Assembly: GCA_964639225.1 (NCBI GenBank)
Contig: CAZXCK010000005.1
Span: 1 to 64,000, forward strand
Origin: CAZXCK01 sp964639225
GTDB lineage: Bacteria; Chloroflexota; Anaerolineae; Aggregatilineales; Phototrophicaceae
DNA: 64,000 nt
Direction of reading: 5' to 3'
Shown here in pieces: positions 8,275 through 17,600 of the stretch (positions are counted from its first letter, which is position 1; every line of letters starts with the position of its first letter). Position numbers and translations under genes: made by a program. The notes beneath the pieces were generated by a model that searched no databases, was not told the origin of the DNA, and saw nothing but the letters and a program-made list of their open reading frames with translations.

Positions 8275-9513
8275 ATGATGCAGGATACCGTGAACAAGTA
8301 TCCATTCTGGCAGGCCGATTGGCGCGGGCGTGTGCATGAACTATACGCGCGGGCGCGCGTTGAGGACCCGGTGTTTCGGGCGATTGGGCCAGTTTCTGGC
8401 AATCCATTCTGGTTCCTGACGCGCTATGACGACTGTGTAAAGGCGCTTAAACATCCGCGTATCGGGAAGAATCTGCGTGCCAACCTGACGAAGGATGAAG
8501 CCGATCGCTATGTGGGCGAGGCCCAGTCCGATGATGATCCGTTTGAGGTGGTCAACTATCATCTGCTGAATATGGACCCGCCGGACCATACGCGGCTGCG
8601 GGCACTGGTGCATAAGGCCTTCACACCGCGTATGGTGGACAATCTGCGTCCGCGTATTCATCAGATTGCTGATGAATTGCTCGATGAGATGGCATCACAT
8701 GATGAGCTTGACCTGTTGGCGCGTTATGCATTTCCGCTGCCGATTACGGTCATCGCCGAGATGCTGGGCGTGCCCGCCGCCGATCGCGACCGCTTCCGCG
8801 ACTGGTCGAACACGATTTTGTTTTCTACAGACCCGGATGAGGCGGTCCCGCGTGTGATGGAGTTCGCCATGTACATGCAGGAAATGATCGACGCGCGGCA
8901 GGCCGAGCCGCGTGACGATCTGATCTCGGCGCTGGTGCAGGCCGAGGAAGCCGGCGACAAGCTCGACCGCATGGAACTGATGAGCATGATCTTTCTGCTG
9001 CTGGTGGCCGGGCACGAGACGACCGTCAACCTGATCGGTAACGGTATGCTGGCGCTGATCGAGCATCCGGCGGAGATGGCGCGGCTGAGGGCCGGGATTG
9101 ACGACGACGAGCTGCTGCGTTCGGCGATTGAGGAGATGCTGCGCTATAACGGTCCGGTCGAAACGACAACGTTTCGGGTGGCGTTTGAGGACATCGACTT
9201 TGGCGACGCGGTGATTCCACGTGGCGAAGCGGTCATGGTGGCACTGCTGGCCGCCAACCGCGACCCGGCGGTATTCCCGGAGCCGAATCGCTTCGACATC
9301 ACACGCCAGCCCAACCGGCACATCGCCTTTGGCAGCGGTATTCATTATTGTGTTGGCGCGCCACTGGCCCGGTTGGAAGGACAGATCGCCATTCGCTCGC
9401 TGGTCAAACGGTTTCCGCGCCTGACGTTGGCGGTGGACTTTGATGATCTGGTGTGGAGTGAGAATCTGCTGCTGCGCGGCATGAAGTCGATGCCGGTGCG
9501 GCTGCACGGCTAG
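8275..9513 (+). CDS. Cytochrome P450 (bacterial class I, CYP107-like)
   Basis: A 412-residue soluble heme monooxygenase. The oxygen-activation motif of the I-helix is AGHETT (about 245-250), the K-helix ExxR is EEMLR (E287/R290), and the heme loop is FGSGIHYCVGAPLAR with the thiolate Cys359. Length and motif spacing are those of soluble bacterial P450s, which need a ferredoxin and reductase; neither is encoded nearby. ATG 8275 follows an AAGGA about 10 nt upstream; a second ATG at 8278 is possible. A TATAAT at 8228-8233 may be its -10 element, but no good -35 matches it. The substrate is unknown. Divergent from the rhamnose operon, with no visible functional link. Confidence 0.95.
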   Translation: MMQDTVNKYPFWQADWRGRVHELYARARVEDPVFRAIGPVSGNPFWFLTRYDDCVKALKHPRIGKNLRANLTKDEADRYVGEAQSDDDPFEVVNYHLLNMDPPDHTRLRALVHKAFTPRMVDNLRPRIHQIADELLDEMASHDELDLLARYAFPLPITVIAEMLGVPAADRDRFRDWSNTILFSTDPDEAVPRVMEFAMYMQEMIDARQAEPRDDLISALVQAEEAGDKLDRMELMSMIFLLLVAGHETTVNLIGNGMLALIEHPAEMARLRAGIDDDELLRSAIEEMLRYNGPVETTTFRVAFEDIDFGDAVIPRGEAVMVALLAANRDPAVFPEPNRFDITRQPNRHIAFGSGIHYCVGAPLARLEGQIAIRSLVKRFPRLTLAVDFDDLVWSENLLLRGMKSMPVRLHG

Positions 9514-9537
9514 ACAGATGTGAGACGCGAATCAAAG

Positions 9538-9580
9538 GCCCCGGTTTCAGATTGTGATCGAAACCGGGGCTTTGTTTTGT
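9538..9580 (+). terminator. Rho-independent terminator after the P450 gene
   Basis: GCCCCGGTTTC (9538-9548) pairs perfectly with 9560-9570 across an 11-nt loop, followed by TTTGTTTTGT. It sits between two converging transcription units and could also serve the ABC permease operon arriving from the right. Confidence 0.85.
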
Positions 9581-9597
9581 CTGAGAGGAAAAGCGGG

Positions 9598-10479
9598 CTA
9601 CTGGCTCATGCGCGGGTCGAGGGCATCGCGCAGGCCGTCACCCAGCAGGCTGAAGCCAAATACAACCATCATCGTCGCCAGACCGGGATACAGCACAATG
9701 TGCGGCGCAGAGAAGATGTAGTTGCGGCCTTTTTGCAGCATGTTGCCCCATTCGGGGACATCCGGCGGCGCGCCCAGCCCCAGGAAGCCGAGGGCGGCGG
9801 CGGCCTGAATGGCGACCGCCATCTGCAGGGTGGACTGGATGATGATGGGCGCGAACACGTTCGGCAGGATGTGGCGCAGCAGAATCGTGATGTGGCTGGC
9901 ACCCAGGGCGCGGGCCGCTTCGATGAAGAGGTCCTCTTTGAGCGCCAGGGTAGAACTGCGCACCAGCCGCGTATAAACCGGTATGGATAGGACGCCGATG
10001 GCAATCATGGCGTTTTCCAGGCTGGGGCCGAGAAAGGCCACCATCAGAATCGCCAGCAGAATACTGGGAAAGGCCAGCATAATATCGATGAGTGCCATAA
10101 TAATAAGGCTGGTGGTGCCGCCGAAGTAACCGGCGATCACACCCGCTGGCACACCGATAGAAATGCCGATGGCCACTGACATAATACCCAGCAGCAGCGA
10201 AATTCGTGCGCCATGCATCAGCCGTGATAGCATGTCGCGGCCAATTTCGTCGTTACCCAGTAAGTGCTCTGCGCTGGGACCCTGGCGGGCCTTCGTGAAG
10301 TCGGCCAGGTCATAGTTGTGCGGAGCGATCCAGTCTGCCGCCAGACCGACAAGAATGAACGAGAGCACAATGATCGCCCCGACGATCGCCAGCCGGTTAT
10401 GCAGGATGCGGCGAACGGTGCGGGGCAACCGCCATGAAGTCTGCGAGTTATTGTTCAGTGACTTGGTCATTGTCGTCAT
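9598..10479 (-). CDS. ABC importer permease, DppC/OppC type
   Basis: A 293-residue inner-membrane permease of the peptide/nickel importer class. It has an N-terminal helix (RLAIVGAIIVLSFILVGL), the DppC-type short loop HLLGNDEIGRDMLSRLMHG, and a C-terminal transmembrane bundle. The EAA loop that docks the ATPase reads EAARALGASHITILLRHILP (about 187-206). It ends with the usual LGDGLRDALDPR. It is the last gene of a three-gene operon, 8 bp behind the DppB-type permease. No ATPase gene (DppD/DppF) follows; the next feature is a terminator. Confidence 0.93.
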   Translation of the reverse strand: MTTMTKSLNNNSQTSWRLPRTVRRILHNRLAIVGAIIVLSFILVGLAADWIAPHNYDLADFTKARQGPSAEHLLGNDEIGRDMLSRLMHGARISLLLGIMSVAIGISIGVPAGVIAGYFGGTTSLIIMALIDIMLAFPSILLAILMVAFLGPSLENAMIAIGVLSIPVYTRLVRSSTLALKEDLFIEAARALGASHITILLRHILPNVFAPIIIQSTLQMAVAIQAAAALGFLGLGAPPDVPEWGNMLQKGRNYIFSAPHIVLYPGLATMMVVFGFSLLGDGLRDALDPRMSQ

Positions 10480-10487
10480 GGCGGTTT

Positions 10488-11432
10488 CTACCTGTGCTGA
10501 ATACGCGGGTCGAGATAGGCGTACAGGACATCGACGATGAGATTGGTCAGCACAAAGCCGACCGCTATCACCAGGACTGTACCCTGGATAATCGGATAAT
10601 CGCGGAAGCCAATCGCATCCACCAGCAGCCGACCGATACCCGGCCAGGCGAATACCGTCTCGGTGAGGACGGCGCCACCCAGCAGCGTACCGAACTGAAG
10701 GCCAATGATGGTGACGATGGGCAGCATAGCATTACGCAGCGCATGGCGATAAATGACGATGCGCTCGCGCTGGCCTTTGGCGCGGGCGGTGCGGATGTAG
10801 TCTTCGCGGAGGACTTCCATCATGCACGAGCGCGTCATACGGCTTTGCAGGGCCATCGAGTTGGCGGCCAGGGCGATGACCGGCATCACCAGATGCTGCC
10901 AGGTTCCGCTACCGGTGGGTGGTAACAATGGCCCGGCCAAACCAAACCATTGGGGTATGAGGACGGAAAACAGGATCATCAGCATGAGGCCCAGCCAGAA
11001 GATCGGCATGGAGATTCCCAGCAGGGCAAAAACCATACTGCCGCCGTCGAACCAGGAATTGGGCCGGGTGGCGGCGAACACGCCGATGGGTATGCCGATT
11101 ATTGATGAGACCAATAAGCTGACCGATGCCAGCGTCAGCGTTCTGGGCAGGCGCTGCTGAATTTCTTCAGTGACTGGCAGCCTGCTGCGGATGGACTGGC
11201 CCATGTCTCCCTGTACCATGCGGAACACATAGTTTGCGTATTGAACGGGAATAGGCTGATCCAGTCCAAGGTCTTCGCGTACCTGCTGGATGAGTTCCGG
11301 CGTCGCCAGCTCGCCAGCCAGAGCGATGGCCGGGTCGCCGGGGACGAGGCGCAGGCTGAGAAACACAAAGAATGTAACACCTAACAGGGTGGGGATAGCC
11401 AGCAACAGGCGGCGTATGATGAACTTAGTCAT
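10488..11432 (-). CDS. ABC importer permease, DppB/OppB type
   Basis: A 314-residue inner-membrane permease. The N-terminus, FIIRRLLLAIPTLLGVTFFV then RLVPGDPA, is the standard DppB opening. An N-terminal soluble stretch (ELATPELIQQVREDLGLDQP) precedes the helices. The EAA loop is YIRTARAKGQRERIVIYRHA, and the family end motif VLYAYLDPRI is present. ATG 11432 is chosen over an upstream in-frame start because the protein then begins as the family does. It lies between the binding-protein gene (92 bp upstream) and the DppC-type gene. It would form a heterodimeric channel with the latter; substrate specificity comes from the binding protein. Confidence 0.93.
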   Translation of the reverse strand: MTKFIIRRLLLAIPTLLGVTFFVFLSLRLVPGDPAIALAGELATPELIQQVREDLGLDQPIPVQYANYVFRMVQGDMGQSIRSRLPVTEEIQQRLPRTLTLASVSLLVSSIIGIPIGVFAATRPNSWFDGGSMVFALLGISMPIFWLGLMLMILFSVLIPQWFGLAGPLLPPTGSGTWQHLVMPVIALAANSMALQSRMTRSCMMEVLREDYIRTARAKGQRERIVIYRHALRNAMLPIVTIIGLQFGTLLGGAVLTETVFAWPGIGRLLVDAIGFRDYPIIQGTVLVIAVGFVLTNLIVDVLYAYLDPRIQHR

Positions 11433-11524
11433 AGGAATTGCTGTCCAATGTGGATACAGTATGGAGCGGGACAATGATGCCCCGCTCCATTGATTGTGGT
11501 TAAGTCTTCAGGCGTGTCTGATGC

Positions 11525-13078
11525 CTACTCTTCGATGTCTGCGTAAGTGGCGATCAGGCTTTCGTCTGGATGGACGACGAAACCGGACACGTTGTTACGG
11601 ATCGCGGTGACCTGGATTTCGCTGTACAGGAACAGCCAGGGCGCGTCTTCCCAGATGATGCTGATGGCGTCGGCGTAGGCGGCCTCGCGGGCTTCAGGAT
11701 CCAGGGTTGAGCGAGCTTCGTCGAGCAGCGCGTCAACTTCAGGATTCTCATAGAAGGCGCCGTTGAACCCAGGTGGGTGCTCCGAGCTGTGGAACAGTGC
11801 GAACAGGCCGTAGTCGGCGTCCATGGTCACCGTGCCCCAGCCGAGCATAGCAAACTGGATGTCATTCTCAGGTTGTTCGCGGCGGACGTGCGGTACGTAC
11901 TGCGGCCATTCCAGCGTGCGCAGCTCAACGTCCAGGCCGACTTCAGCCAACTGGGCGCGGACCGCGTCGGCCACGAGGGCATCCTGCGGGTAACGCTCGG
12001 TGGGATGGTAGAGAGTGACAGTGGTACCTTCTTCGATACCGGCTTCAGCCAGCAGCTCACGAGCACGCTCAACATCGCGGGCGTACGGTTCCTGAGGAGC
12101 GTAGCCAAAGACTGCCGGTGGGATGGGCGCGTCGCTGACGCGAGCGGCGCCATCAAACAGGCTTTCGGCGATGGCCTGCTTGTCCACAGCGTAGTTGACA
12201 GCCTGGCGGACGCGCACATCGTCAAAAGGCGGTTCGGTGACGTTGAAGAAGATGTAGATGGTGCGCAGGCCGGGGGTAACGACCACTTCTACGTTGGGGT
12301 TAGCCTCGAGGCGGGCGATGTCTGCCGGGGGCACGCGCACAGCGACGTCAACCGTACCGGCTTCGACTTCCACGATGCGAGCGCCAGCTTCCGGGATGAC
12401 CTTGAAGATCACGCGGTCGATGGCGGGGGCTTCACCCCAGTAGTTGGGGTTGCGGTCTAGGATGACCTCTTCGGCCCGGTTCCACTCGGTCAGGACATAG
12501 GGGCCGGTGCCGATGGCGTTGGTCGCCATGAATTCCGCACCCTGTTCCAGTTCTGCCGGGGCTACCATTGCCAGCGCGCCATGCGACAGATGCGCGGGCA
12601 GCGGGGCGAAGGGAATGCTGGTGGTGATCTCGATGGTGTACTCATCGACGACTTCGACAGTCGCCGGTTCGCCACCCACAACCACCAGGAAGCGGAAGAC
12701 CGCACCGTTTTCGGCGTCCAGGACGTAGTCCAGGTTGGCTTTGGCGACTTCAGCGTTGAACGGCGAGCCGTCGCTGAAGGTGACGCCCTGGCGCAGCTCG
12801 ATGGTATAGCTGGTGTCACCGCTGGCGGTGATGCTCTCAGCCAGAAGCGGCTCGAGAACACCCTCTTCAGTCATTTCGAAAAGCGGCTCGTAGATATGTT
12901 CCAGTACTGAGAACGACGGCGAAGAAGTGACCGTATGGATATCAGTATTTTCAATATCCGTGCCAGAGGCGATGGTCAGCGTCTTCATGTCCTGGGCTTC
13001 TGCGGAGGGCTGCCAGGCTACGAAGAACACGCTGGCCACCAACATGACTGCTAAGAACAATGGTATCCTGCGTTTCAC
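11525..13078 (-). CDS. Extracellular solute-binding protein, family 5 (peptide/nickel type)
   Basis: A 517-residue secreted binding protein. The signal peptide covers about residues 1-28 (KRR, then a hydrophobic core, then SAEA-QD). The family 5 body contains YEPLFEMTEEG, LRQGVTFSDGSPFNAE and a C-terminal domain rich in acidic residues. Such proteins bind oligopeptides, opines, glutathione or sugars; the ligand cannot be told here. There is no lipobox, so it is exported rather than a lipoprotein. The start is GTG at 13078 with GGAG about 10 nt upstream. First gene of the operon with the two permeases, with a recognisable promoter at 13183-13211. Confidence 0.93.
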   Translation of the reverse strand: MKRRIPLFLAVMLVASVFFVAWQPSAEAQDMKTLTIASGTDIENTDIHTVTSSPSFSVLEHIYEPLFEMTEEGVLEPLLAESITASGDTSYTIELRQGVTFSDGSPFNAEVAKANLDYVLDAENGAVFRFLVVVGGEPATVEVVDEYTIEITTSIPFAPLPAHLSHGALAMVAPAELEQGAEFMATNAIGTGPYVLTEWNRAEEVILDRNPNYWGEAPAIDRVIFKVIPEAGARIVEVEAGTVDVAVRVPPADIARLEANPNVEVVVTPGLRTIYIFFNVTEPPFDDVRVRQAVNYAVDKQAIAESLFDGAARVSDAPIPPAVFGYAPQEPYARDVERARELLAEAGIEEGTTVTLYHPTERYPQDALVADAVRAQLAEVGLDVELRTLEWPQYVPHVRREQPENDIQFAMLGWGTVTMDADYGLFALFHSSEHPPGFNGAFYENPEVDALLDEARSTLDPEAREAAYADAISIIWEDAPWLFLYSEIQVTAIRNNVSGFVVHPDESLIATYADIEE

Positions 13079-13141
13079 CCTTCTCTATCTCCTTTGCTTG
13101 TGATGCTTATTAAATCCCAACAACATACAGTACATATTTCA

Positions 13142-13161
13142 GAGATCATGAAGCTGATCTC
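13142..13161. promoter_or_regulatory. Inverted repeat in the 5' leader of the ABC operon
   Basis: GAGATCA (13142-13148) and TGATCTC (13155-13161) form a perfect 7-bp inverted repeat with a 6-nt spacer. It lies just downstream of the predicted minus-strand transcription start and upstream of the GTG start at 13078. It could be an operator or an mRNA hairpin. Confidence 0.4.
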
Positions 13162-13182
13162 GTTGTAGAGTGGGTAGCGGGT

Positions 13183-13211
13183 ATTTTACATAAAATAGTG
13201 AAACACTACAA
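13183..13211 (-). promoter_or_regulatory. Predicted sigma-70 promoter of the family 5 ABC operon
   Basis: On the minus strand, TTGTAG (13206-13211) and TAAAAT (13183-13188) are separated by 17 nt in an AT-rich stretch. This places the start of transcription near 13176, about 100 nt before the coding start. Confidence 0.55.
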
Positions 13212-13330
13212 CAAATTCGAAAAAACGAGCAATTTATACAGGAATCTTTGTGATCTATTGCACAATCTGCTGTGTAATCCGCATAATTGGTTCCTTGCTA
13301 TTTCCGGCAACCTTTGAGACACTTCGTGGT

Positions 13331-14605
13331 ATGACTGTTCAACCCCATACACTACAACAAAGCAAGCTGGTGCAACGTTCGCCCATCTTCTATGGATGGG
13401 TGATCTGGTTCGTGGCGACGATTGGCGTTTCGGCGACGGCGCCCGGACAGAGTTTTTCGGTATCGTTATTCATCGATCACTATATCGCCGATTTTGGGCT
13501 GGATCGCACCAGTGTTTCGGCCTTATATGGGCTGGGCACGTTTCTGGCGGCGCTGAGCCTGACCTGGGTCGGCAGGCGCATTGACCGGCACGGCAACCGG
13601 CTGATGAGTGTTTTCATCGCGCTGGCGTTTGGCCTGGCGCTGATGGCCAGTTCGCTGGTCATGGGTCCGTTCACCATCTTTATCAGTTTCATCGCCATTC
13701 GGGGGCTGGGACAGGGTTCGCTGGGGCTGGTGAGTACGACCGCAGTTGCCCAATGGTTCCGCATGCGGCGGGGGCGGGTACTGGCCCTGTCGATGATGGC
13801 GTTTGCGGTTTTCCAGCGTTTTTACCTGCCCTGGATGCAGTCGTTTATTGAAGATCACGGCTGGCGGGCTGCATGGCTGCTGGCGGGTGGGGTGATGCTG
13901 GTTTTTGTCCTGCCGCTGATGGGGCTGCTATTTCGAGATCGGCCAGAGGACTTCGGGCTGAATCCTGATGGCGAGGATGACTCGAACACGCCAGAGGCGC
14001 AGGGCGTGCTGGAAGACAACTGGCGGTTAAGCGAGGCATTGCGCACGCCGATTCTGTGGGCGTTTATTATGGGCCGGGTGCTGGCGGGTGCCTGGGGTAC
14101 GGCGCTGGTCTTTCATCAGATTTCGCTGTTTGATACCCTGGGGCACAGTCCGGGTGTGGCGGCGACGACTTACGGTCAGGCCGCGCTGATGACCGCCGGA
14201 TTTATTCTGGTGGCGGGGTGGCTGGTTGATCGACTGCGGCCCGGTCTGGTGGTCATGATCCAGATGCTGGGGTTGATCGCGGCCTGTGTGCTGGCGATGA
14301 TTATGACCAGCCCTGCGCTGCTGTTTGTATATACGGCAGCCTATGGCGTGTTTATGGGGCTGGGGTCTGTATTTGATGGCACGGTGTGGGTTAATCTGTT
14401 TGGACGGCAGCACCAGGGCGCAATCCGAGGCTTTGTAGCCACCACTGGTGTGATGGGCACATCAATCGGACCGATCATCTTCGGTCTGTCTTATGACTAC
14501 CTGGACAGCTACACGCCGGCGTTGTGGTTGGGTGTGAGCTTGTCGATGATCGCGCTGGTGTTGGCTTTGATTGTGAAAGCTCCGGTGCGTCGCACCGCTG
14601 CATAG
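13331..14605 (+). CDS. MFS transporter (monocarboxylate/oxalate-antiporter-like)
   Basis: A 424-residue major facilitator with about 12 predicted helices in two halves. The first half has the opening FYGWVIWFVATIGVSATAPG, typical of monocarboxylate-type carriers, and the loop 2-3 motif GRRIDRHGNRL (about 75-85). Helix 4 holds the glycine-rich RGLGQGSLGLVSTTAVAQWF, followed by RMRRGRVLALSMMAFA. A cytoplasmic loop near 205-240 (RDRPEDFGLNPDGEDD) separates the halves. The substrate is unknown but probably a small organic acid or similar anion. ATG 13331 is used because residues upstream of it do not fit the family; the ribosome site is weak. Single-gene unit converging on the kinase gene. Confidence 0.88.
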   Translation: MTVQPHTLQQSKLVQRSPIFYGWVIWFVATIGVSATAPGQSFSVSLFIDHYIADFGLDRTSVSALYGLGTFLAALSLTWVGRRIDRHGNRLMSVFIALAFGLALMASSLVMGPFTIFISFIAIRGLGQGSLGLVSTTAVAQWFRMRRGRVLALSMMAFAVFQRFYLPWMQSFIEDHGWRAAWLLAGGVMLVFVLPLMGLLFRDRPEDFGLNPDGEDDSNTPEAQGVLEDNWRLSEALRTPILWAFIMGRVLAGAWGTALVFHQISLFDTLGHSPGVAATTYGQAALMTAGFILVAGWLVDRLRPGLVVMIQMLGLIAACVLAMIMTSPALLFVYTAAYGVFMGLGSVFDGTVWVNLFGRQHQGAIRGFVATTGVMGTSIGPIIFGLSYDYLDSYTPALWLGVSLSMIALVLALIVKAPVRRTAA

Positions 14606-14620
14606 GCTAGCGCCCCCCAT

Positions 14621-17600
14621 CTACGAGTCGACCGGTATGCTCACGCGGAAGATGCTGCCTTCGCCGGGCTGGCTCTCGACTGTGATCTGACCATCGTGCA
14701 GTTCGATAATTTTGCGGGCGATGGACAGACCCAGGCCGAAACCGGGCGTGGAACGCACGGTAATGTCCTGACGCCAGAACGTCTCGAAGATATGCTTCAT
14801 GTCTTCCTGGGCGATACCCGGCCCCGTATCCTCGATTTCCACGACAACCTGATGATTCTGGTAATAGCTCCTGATGTTGATTCTGCCGTCCGGTGGGGTC
14901 AGACGGTCAGCGTTTTCCAGAATGTGATGCAGCGCCATCTGCAAATATTGTGCGTCGCCTTTGACAGATGGCAGGTTGGGGGCATATTCGGACGTAATGG
15001 GCGCTCCAGAGGGCCTGGTGAAGCGCATCTCGGTCGCAATCGAATCGAGCAGTATGCGAATGTTAAACGGATTGTTGGCCAGTGAGGGTGTTGTTTCGAG
15101 CATGGTCATTTGTAGCAGCATATCGACCAGCCTGGCGATTCTAAAGACCTGCCGCTCGATTTTCTGAACTTTCTGGTGACGTTTATCCTCGTTATCGGTT
15201 CTGGCCAGCAGCGAGGCGCTGGAATTGATGATGGTCAGTGGGGTGCGGAACTCGTGCGCAGCGCCCTGGATGAACCGGGTCAGTAATTCGACCCGTTCTT
15301 TTTCCAACCGGATCGCCATCTCATTCATCTGGAGCTGCTTACGTTCGGTGATGTTGCGGACGATGGTCAGTATTTCGTCCTCACCACAGACGACTATCCG
15401 CGCTTCGTAGTCCAGGTAGCGATCGTTGACTGGCAATTGAAACTCGAAAATCGACTCGCGCCCGCTATCGATGGTATTTTGGATGTGTTTGCGGTGTGTG
15501 GATGCCAGGTCACGTACAAAATCGACCGATAGGCCTGGCGGTGGGGCATCCTCTGGCTGGTTGCCCATCAGTGTATCCAGTGGGACGACCAACTGGCTGC
15601 GGTCGGAGACGAAGTAATCCAGAAATGCGCCGTCCTTACGACTGAGGAAGATTACGTCGGGAATGGCGTGCAGCAGGGCGCGCTGGCGCGCTTCACTATG
15701 TCGCAAGGCTTCCTCGGCCTCTTTGCGCTCGGTGATGTCGATGCTTGAGATGATCACACGAGCGTATGTGTCTTCGTGCCCAGGCATGACTAACCACCGG
15801 ATAAGGACGGAAACACGCCTGCCTTTCAGCGTTAAGTTGACAAATTCACCGGTAAAAGTTGTCTGGCCGGTAGCGATGGCGGTTAGCGAGCCAATCTGTG
15901 AGTCGTCGTAGGTAAGGGACCTGGCGAAATGTTCGATGAGTTCTTCCTTCGAGGTTGCGTCGTACAACTGGATGCTAGCCTTATTGACGTTGATGACTCG
16001 TATCCGACTCAATGCCTCTCTTATTACGTGCGGATTCTCTTTCAGATGTGAATCGATATCGGTGATGCCGGAAACCACGAGTTGATTCAGATAGGCTTTT
16101 GCCTGGGAGAAATCCTGCTCCCAGGTGGCGACTGGTGACTCCTCAAACAGTCGGCGGAAGCGAGCCTCGCTTTGATGGAGCGCTTCCTCGGCCTCTTTGC
16201 GCTCGGTGATGTCCTGGTTGCTGACGTGAAAGCCGTCGAAGTTATCGCCATCGTCGATGACGGGCCGGCAAATGTGTTCAATCCAGCGGACTGAGCCGTC
16301 CTTGTGACGTATGCGCACCTCAATTTTGCGCGCGCCGCTGTTGTTGGGTCGGTCATGGTGGTGGCTTTCCCAGATAGGCTGGTCCTCGTCCAGAATGAGT
16401 TGATCGATGATTGATGGATTCTGGTGCAGTTCTTCCGGCGTGAACCCGCTGATGGCTTCGCAGGCTGGCGATACGTATTCCAGTGTATTATCCGCTTTTT
16501 GCCAGTAGGTCCAGTTGGTGTTGAGATCGGCCACTACCCGGTAACGCTGTTCGGATTCGCGCAGTTCGTCTTCGATGCGTTTCCGGTCGGTTATGTCACG
16601 GGCGATGCCCTCAATGGCCACCACGTCGCCCTCTTCATCAAATACGGGGACGTTATACTGCTCCGACCAGATCATGGTGCCGTCTTTGCGGAACCAGCGT
16701 TGAACACGTGGCTGCTGGGTGGCGGGAATGGGCCGGTCGTCCGGGTGGACGATACGCCGTCTTATAAGTGGATCGTTATAGAGTTCTTCGGGTGTATAGC
16801 CGATCATTGATTTGACCGACGGACTGATGTACTCGTAGCGGACCTCTGGCTTTAGCTGGATACGGTAAATGACATCGCGGGCGTTTTCGGCCATCAGGCG
16901 ATAGCGTTCCTCGCTGCGACGCAGCGCTTCTTCGGCGCGTTTGCGTTCGGTGATGTCGCGGCCTATGGCCTGAATCTCGATGGGGGTGCCGCTGGCGTCT
17001 CTGATGAGCTGGTCCAGCCACAGGTACCAGCGCGTGCTGCCATCGGGTTGTTCTACGAGTAATTCAAACTGGGAAATGTCCTTACCGGATTCGATCAAAT
17101 CGCGGATGTACTGGCGAATCTGATCGTGGTTTACCTGTGGGCGTCGATTGAGCAGGCTGTGCCCAATCGCTTCTTCTCTGGTGATGTCAAAGGCGCGCAG
17201 GTAGGCTTCGTTGGCGTAAGTCATAATGGTATCGGGCCGGTAGCGCGTGACCAGGTCTGTCTGGGTTTCCAGAATGTGGCGCATCTGCTTTTCGCTGCGA
17301 CGCAGTTCGTCTTCCATCAGCTTGCGATCGGTGACGTCCTGGAAGGTTCCGTATACGCGGACGACTCTGTCGTTTTCCTGTTCTGATTTGCCGATGGCGT
17401 GCGTCCACAGTTGTTTGCCCGTTGCCGTAATCAGACGCAGCTCAAGGTCGAACGGCTGGCCGTCCTCGATGGCGCTGCGCACCGCCTCGGTCAGTTGGGG
17501 CTGGTCATCTGGGTGGAAGAAGTTGATAGCCTCATCCAGAAGGGGTACGTAATCGTCGGGGACTTCGTGAATCTGGCGGGTGACATCAGTCCATATGACC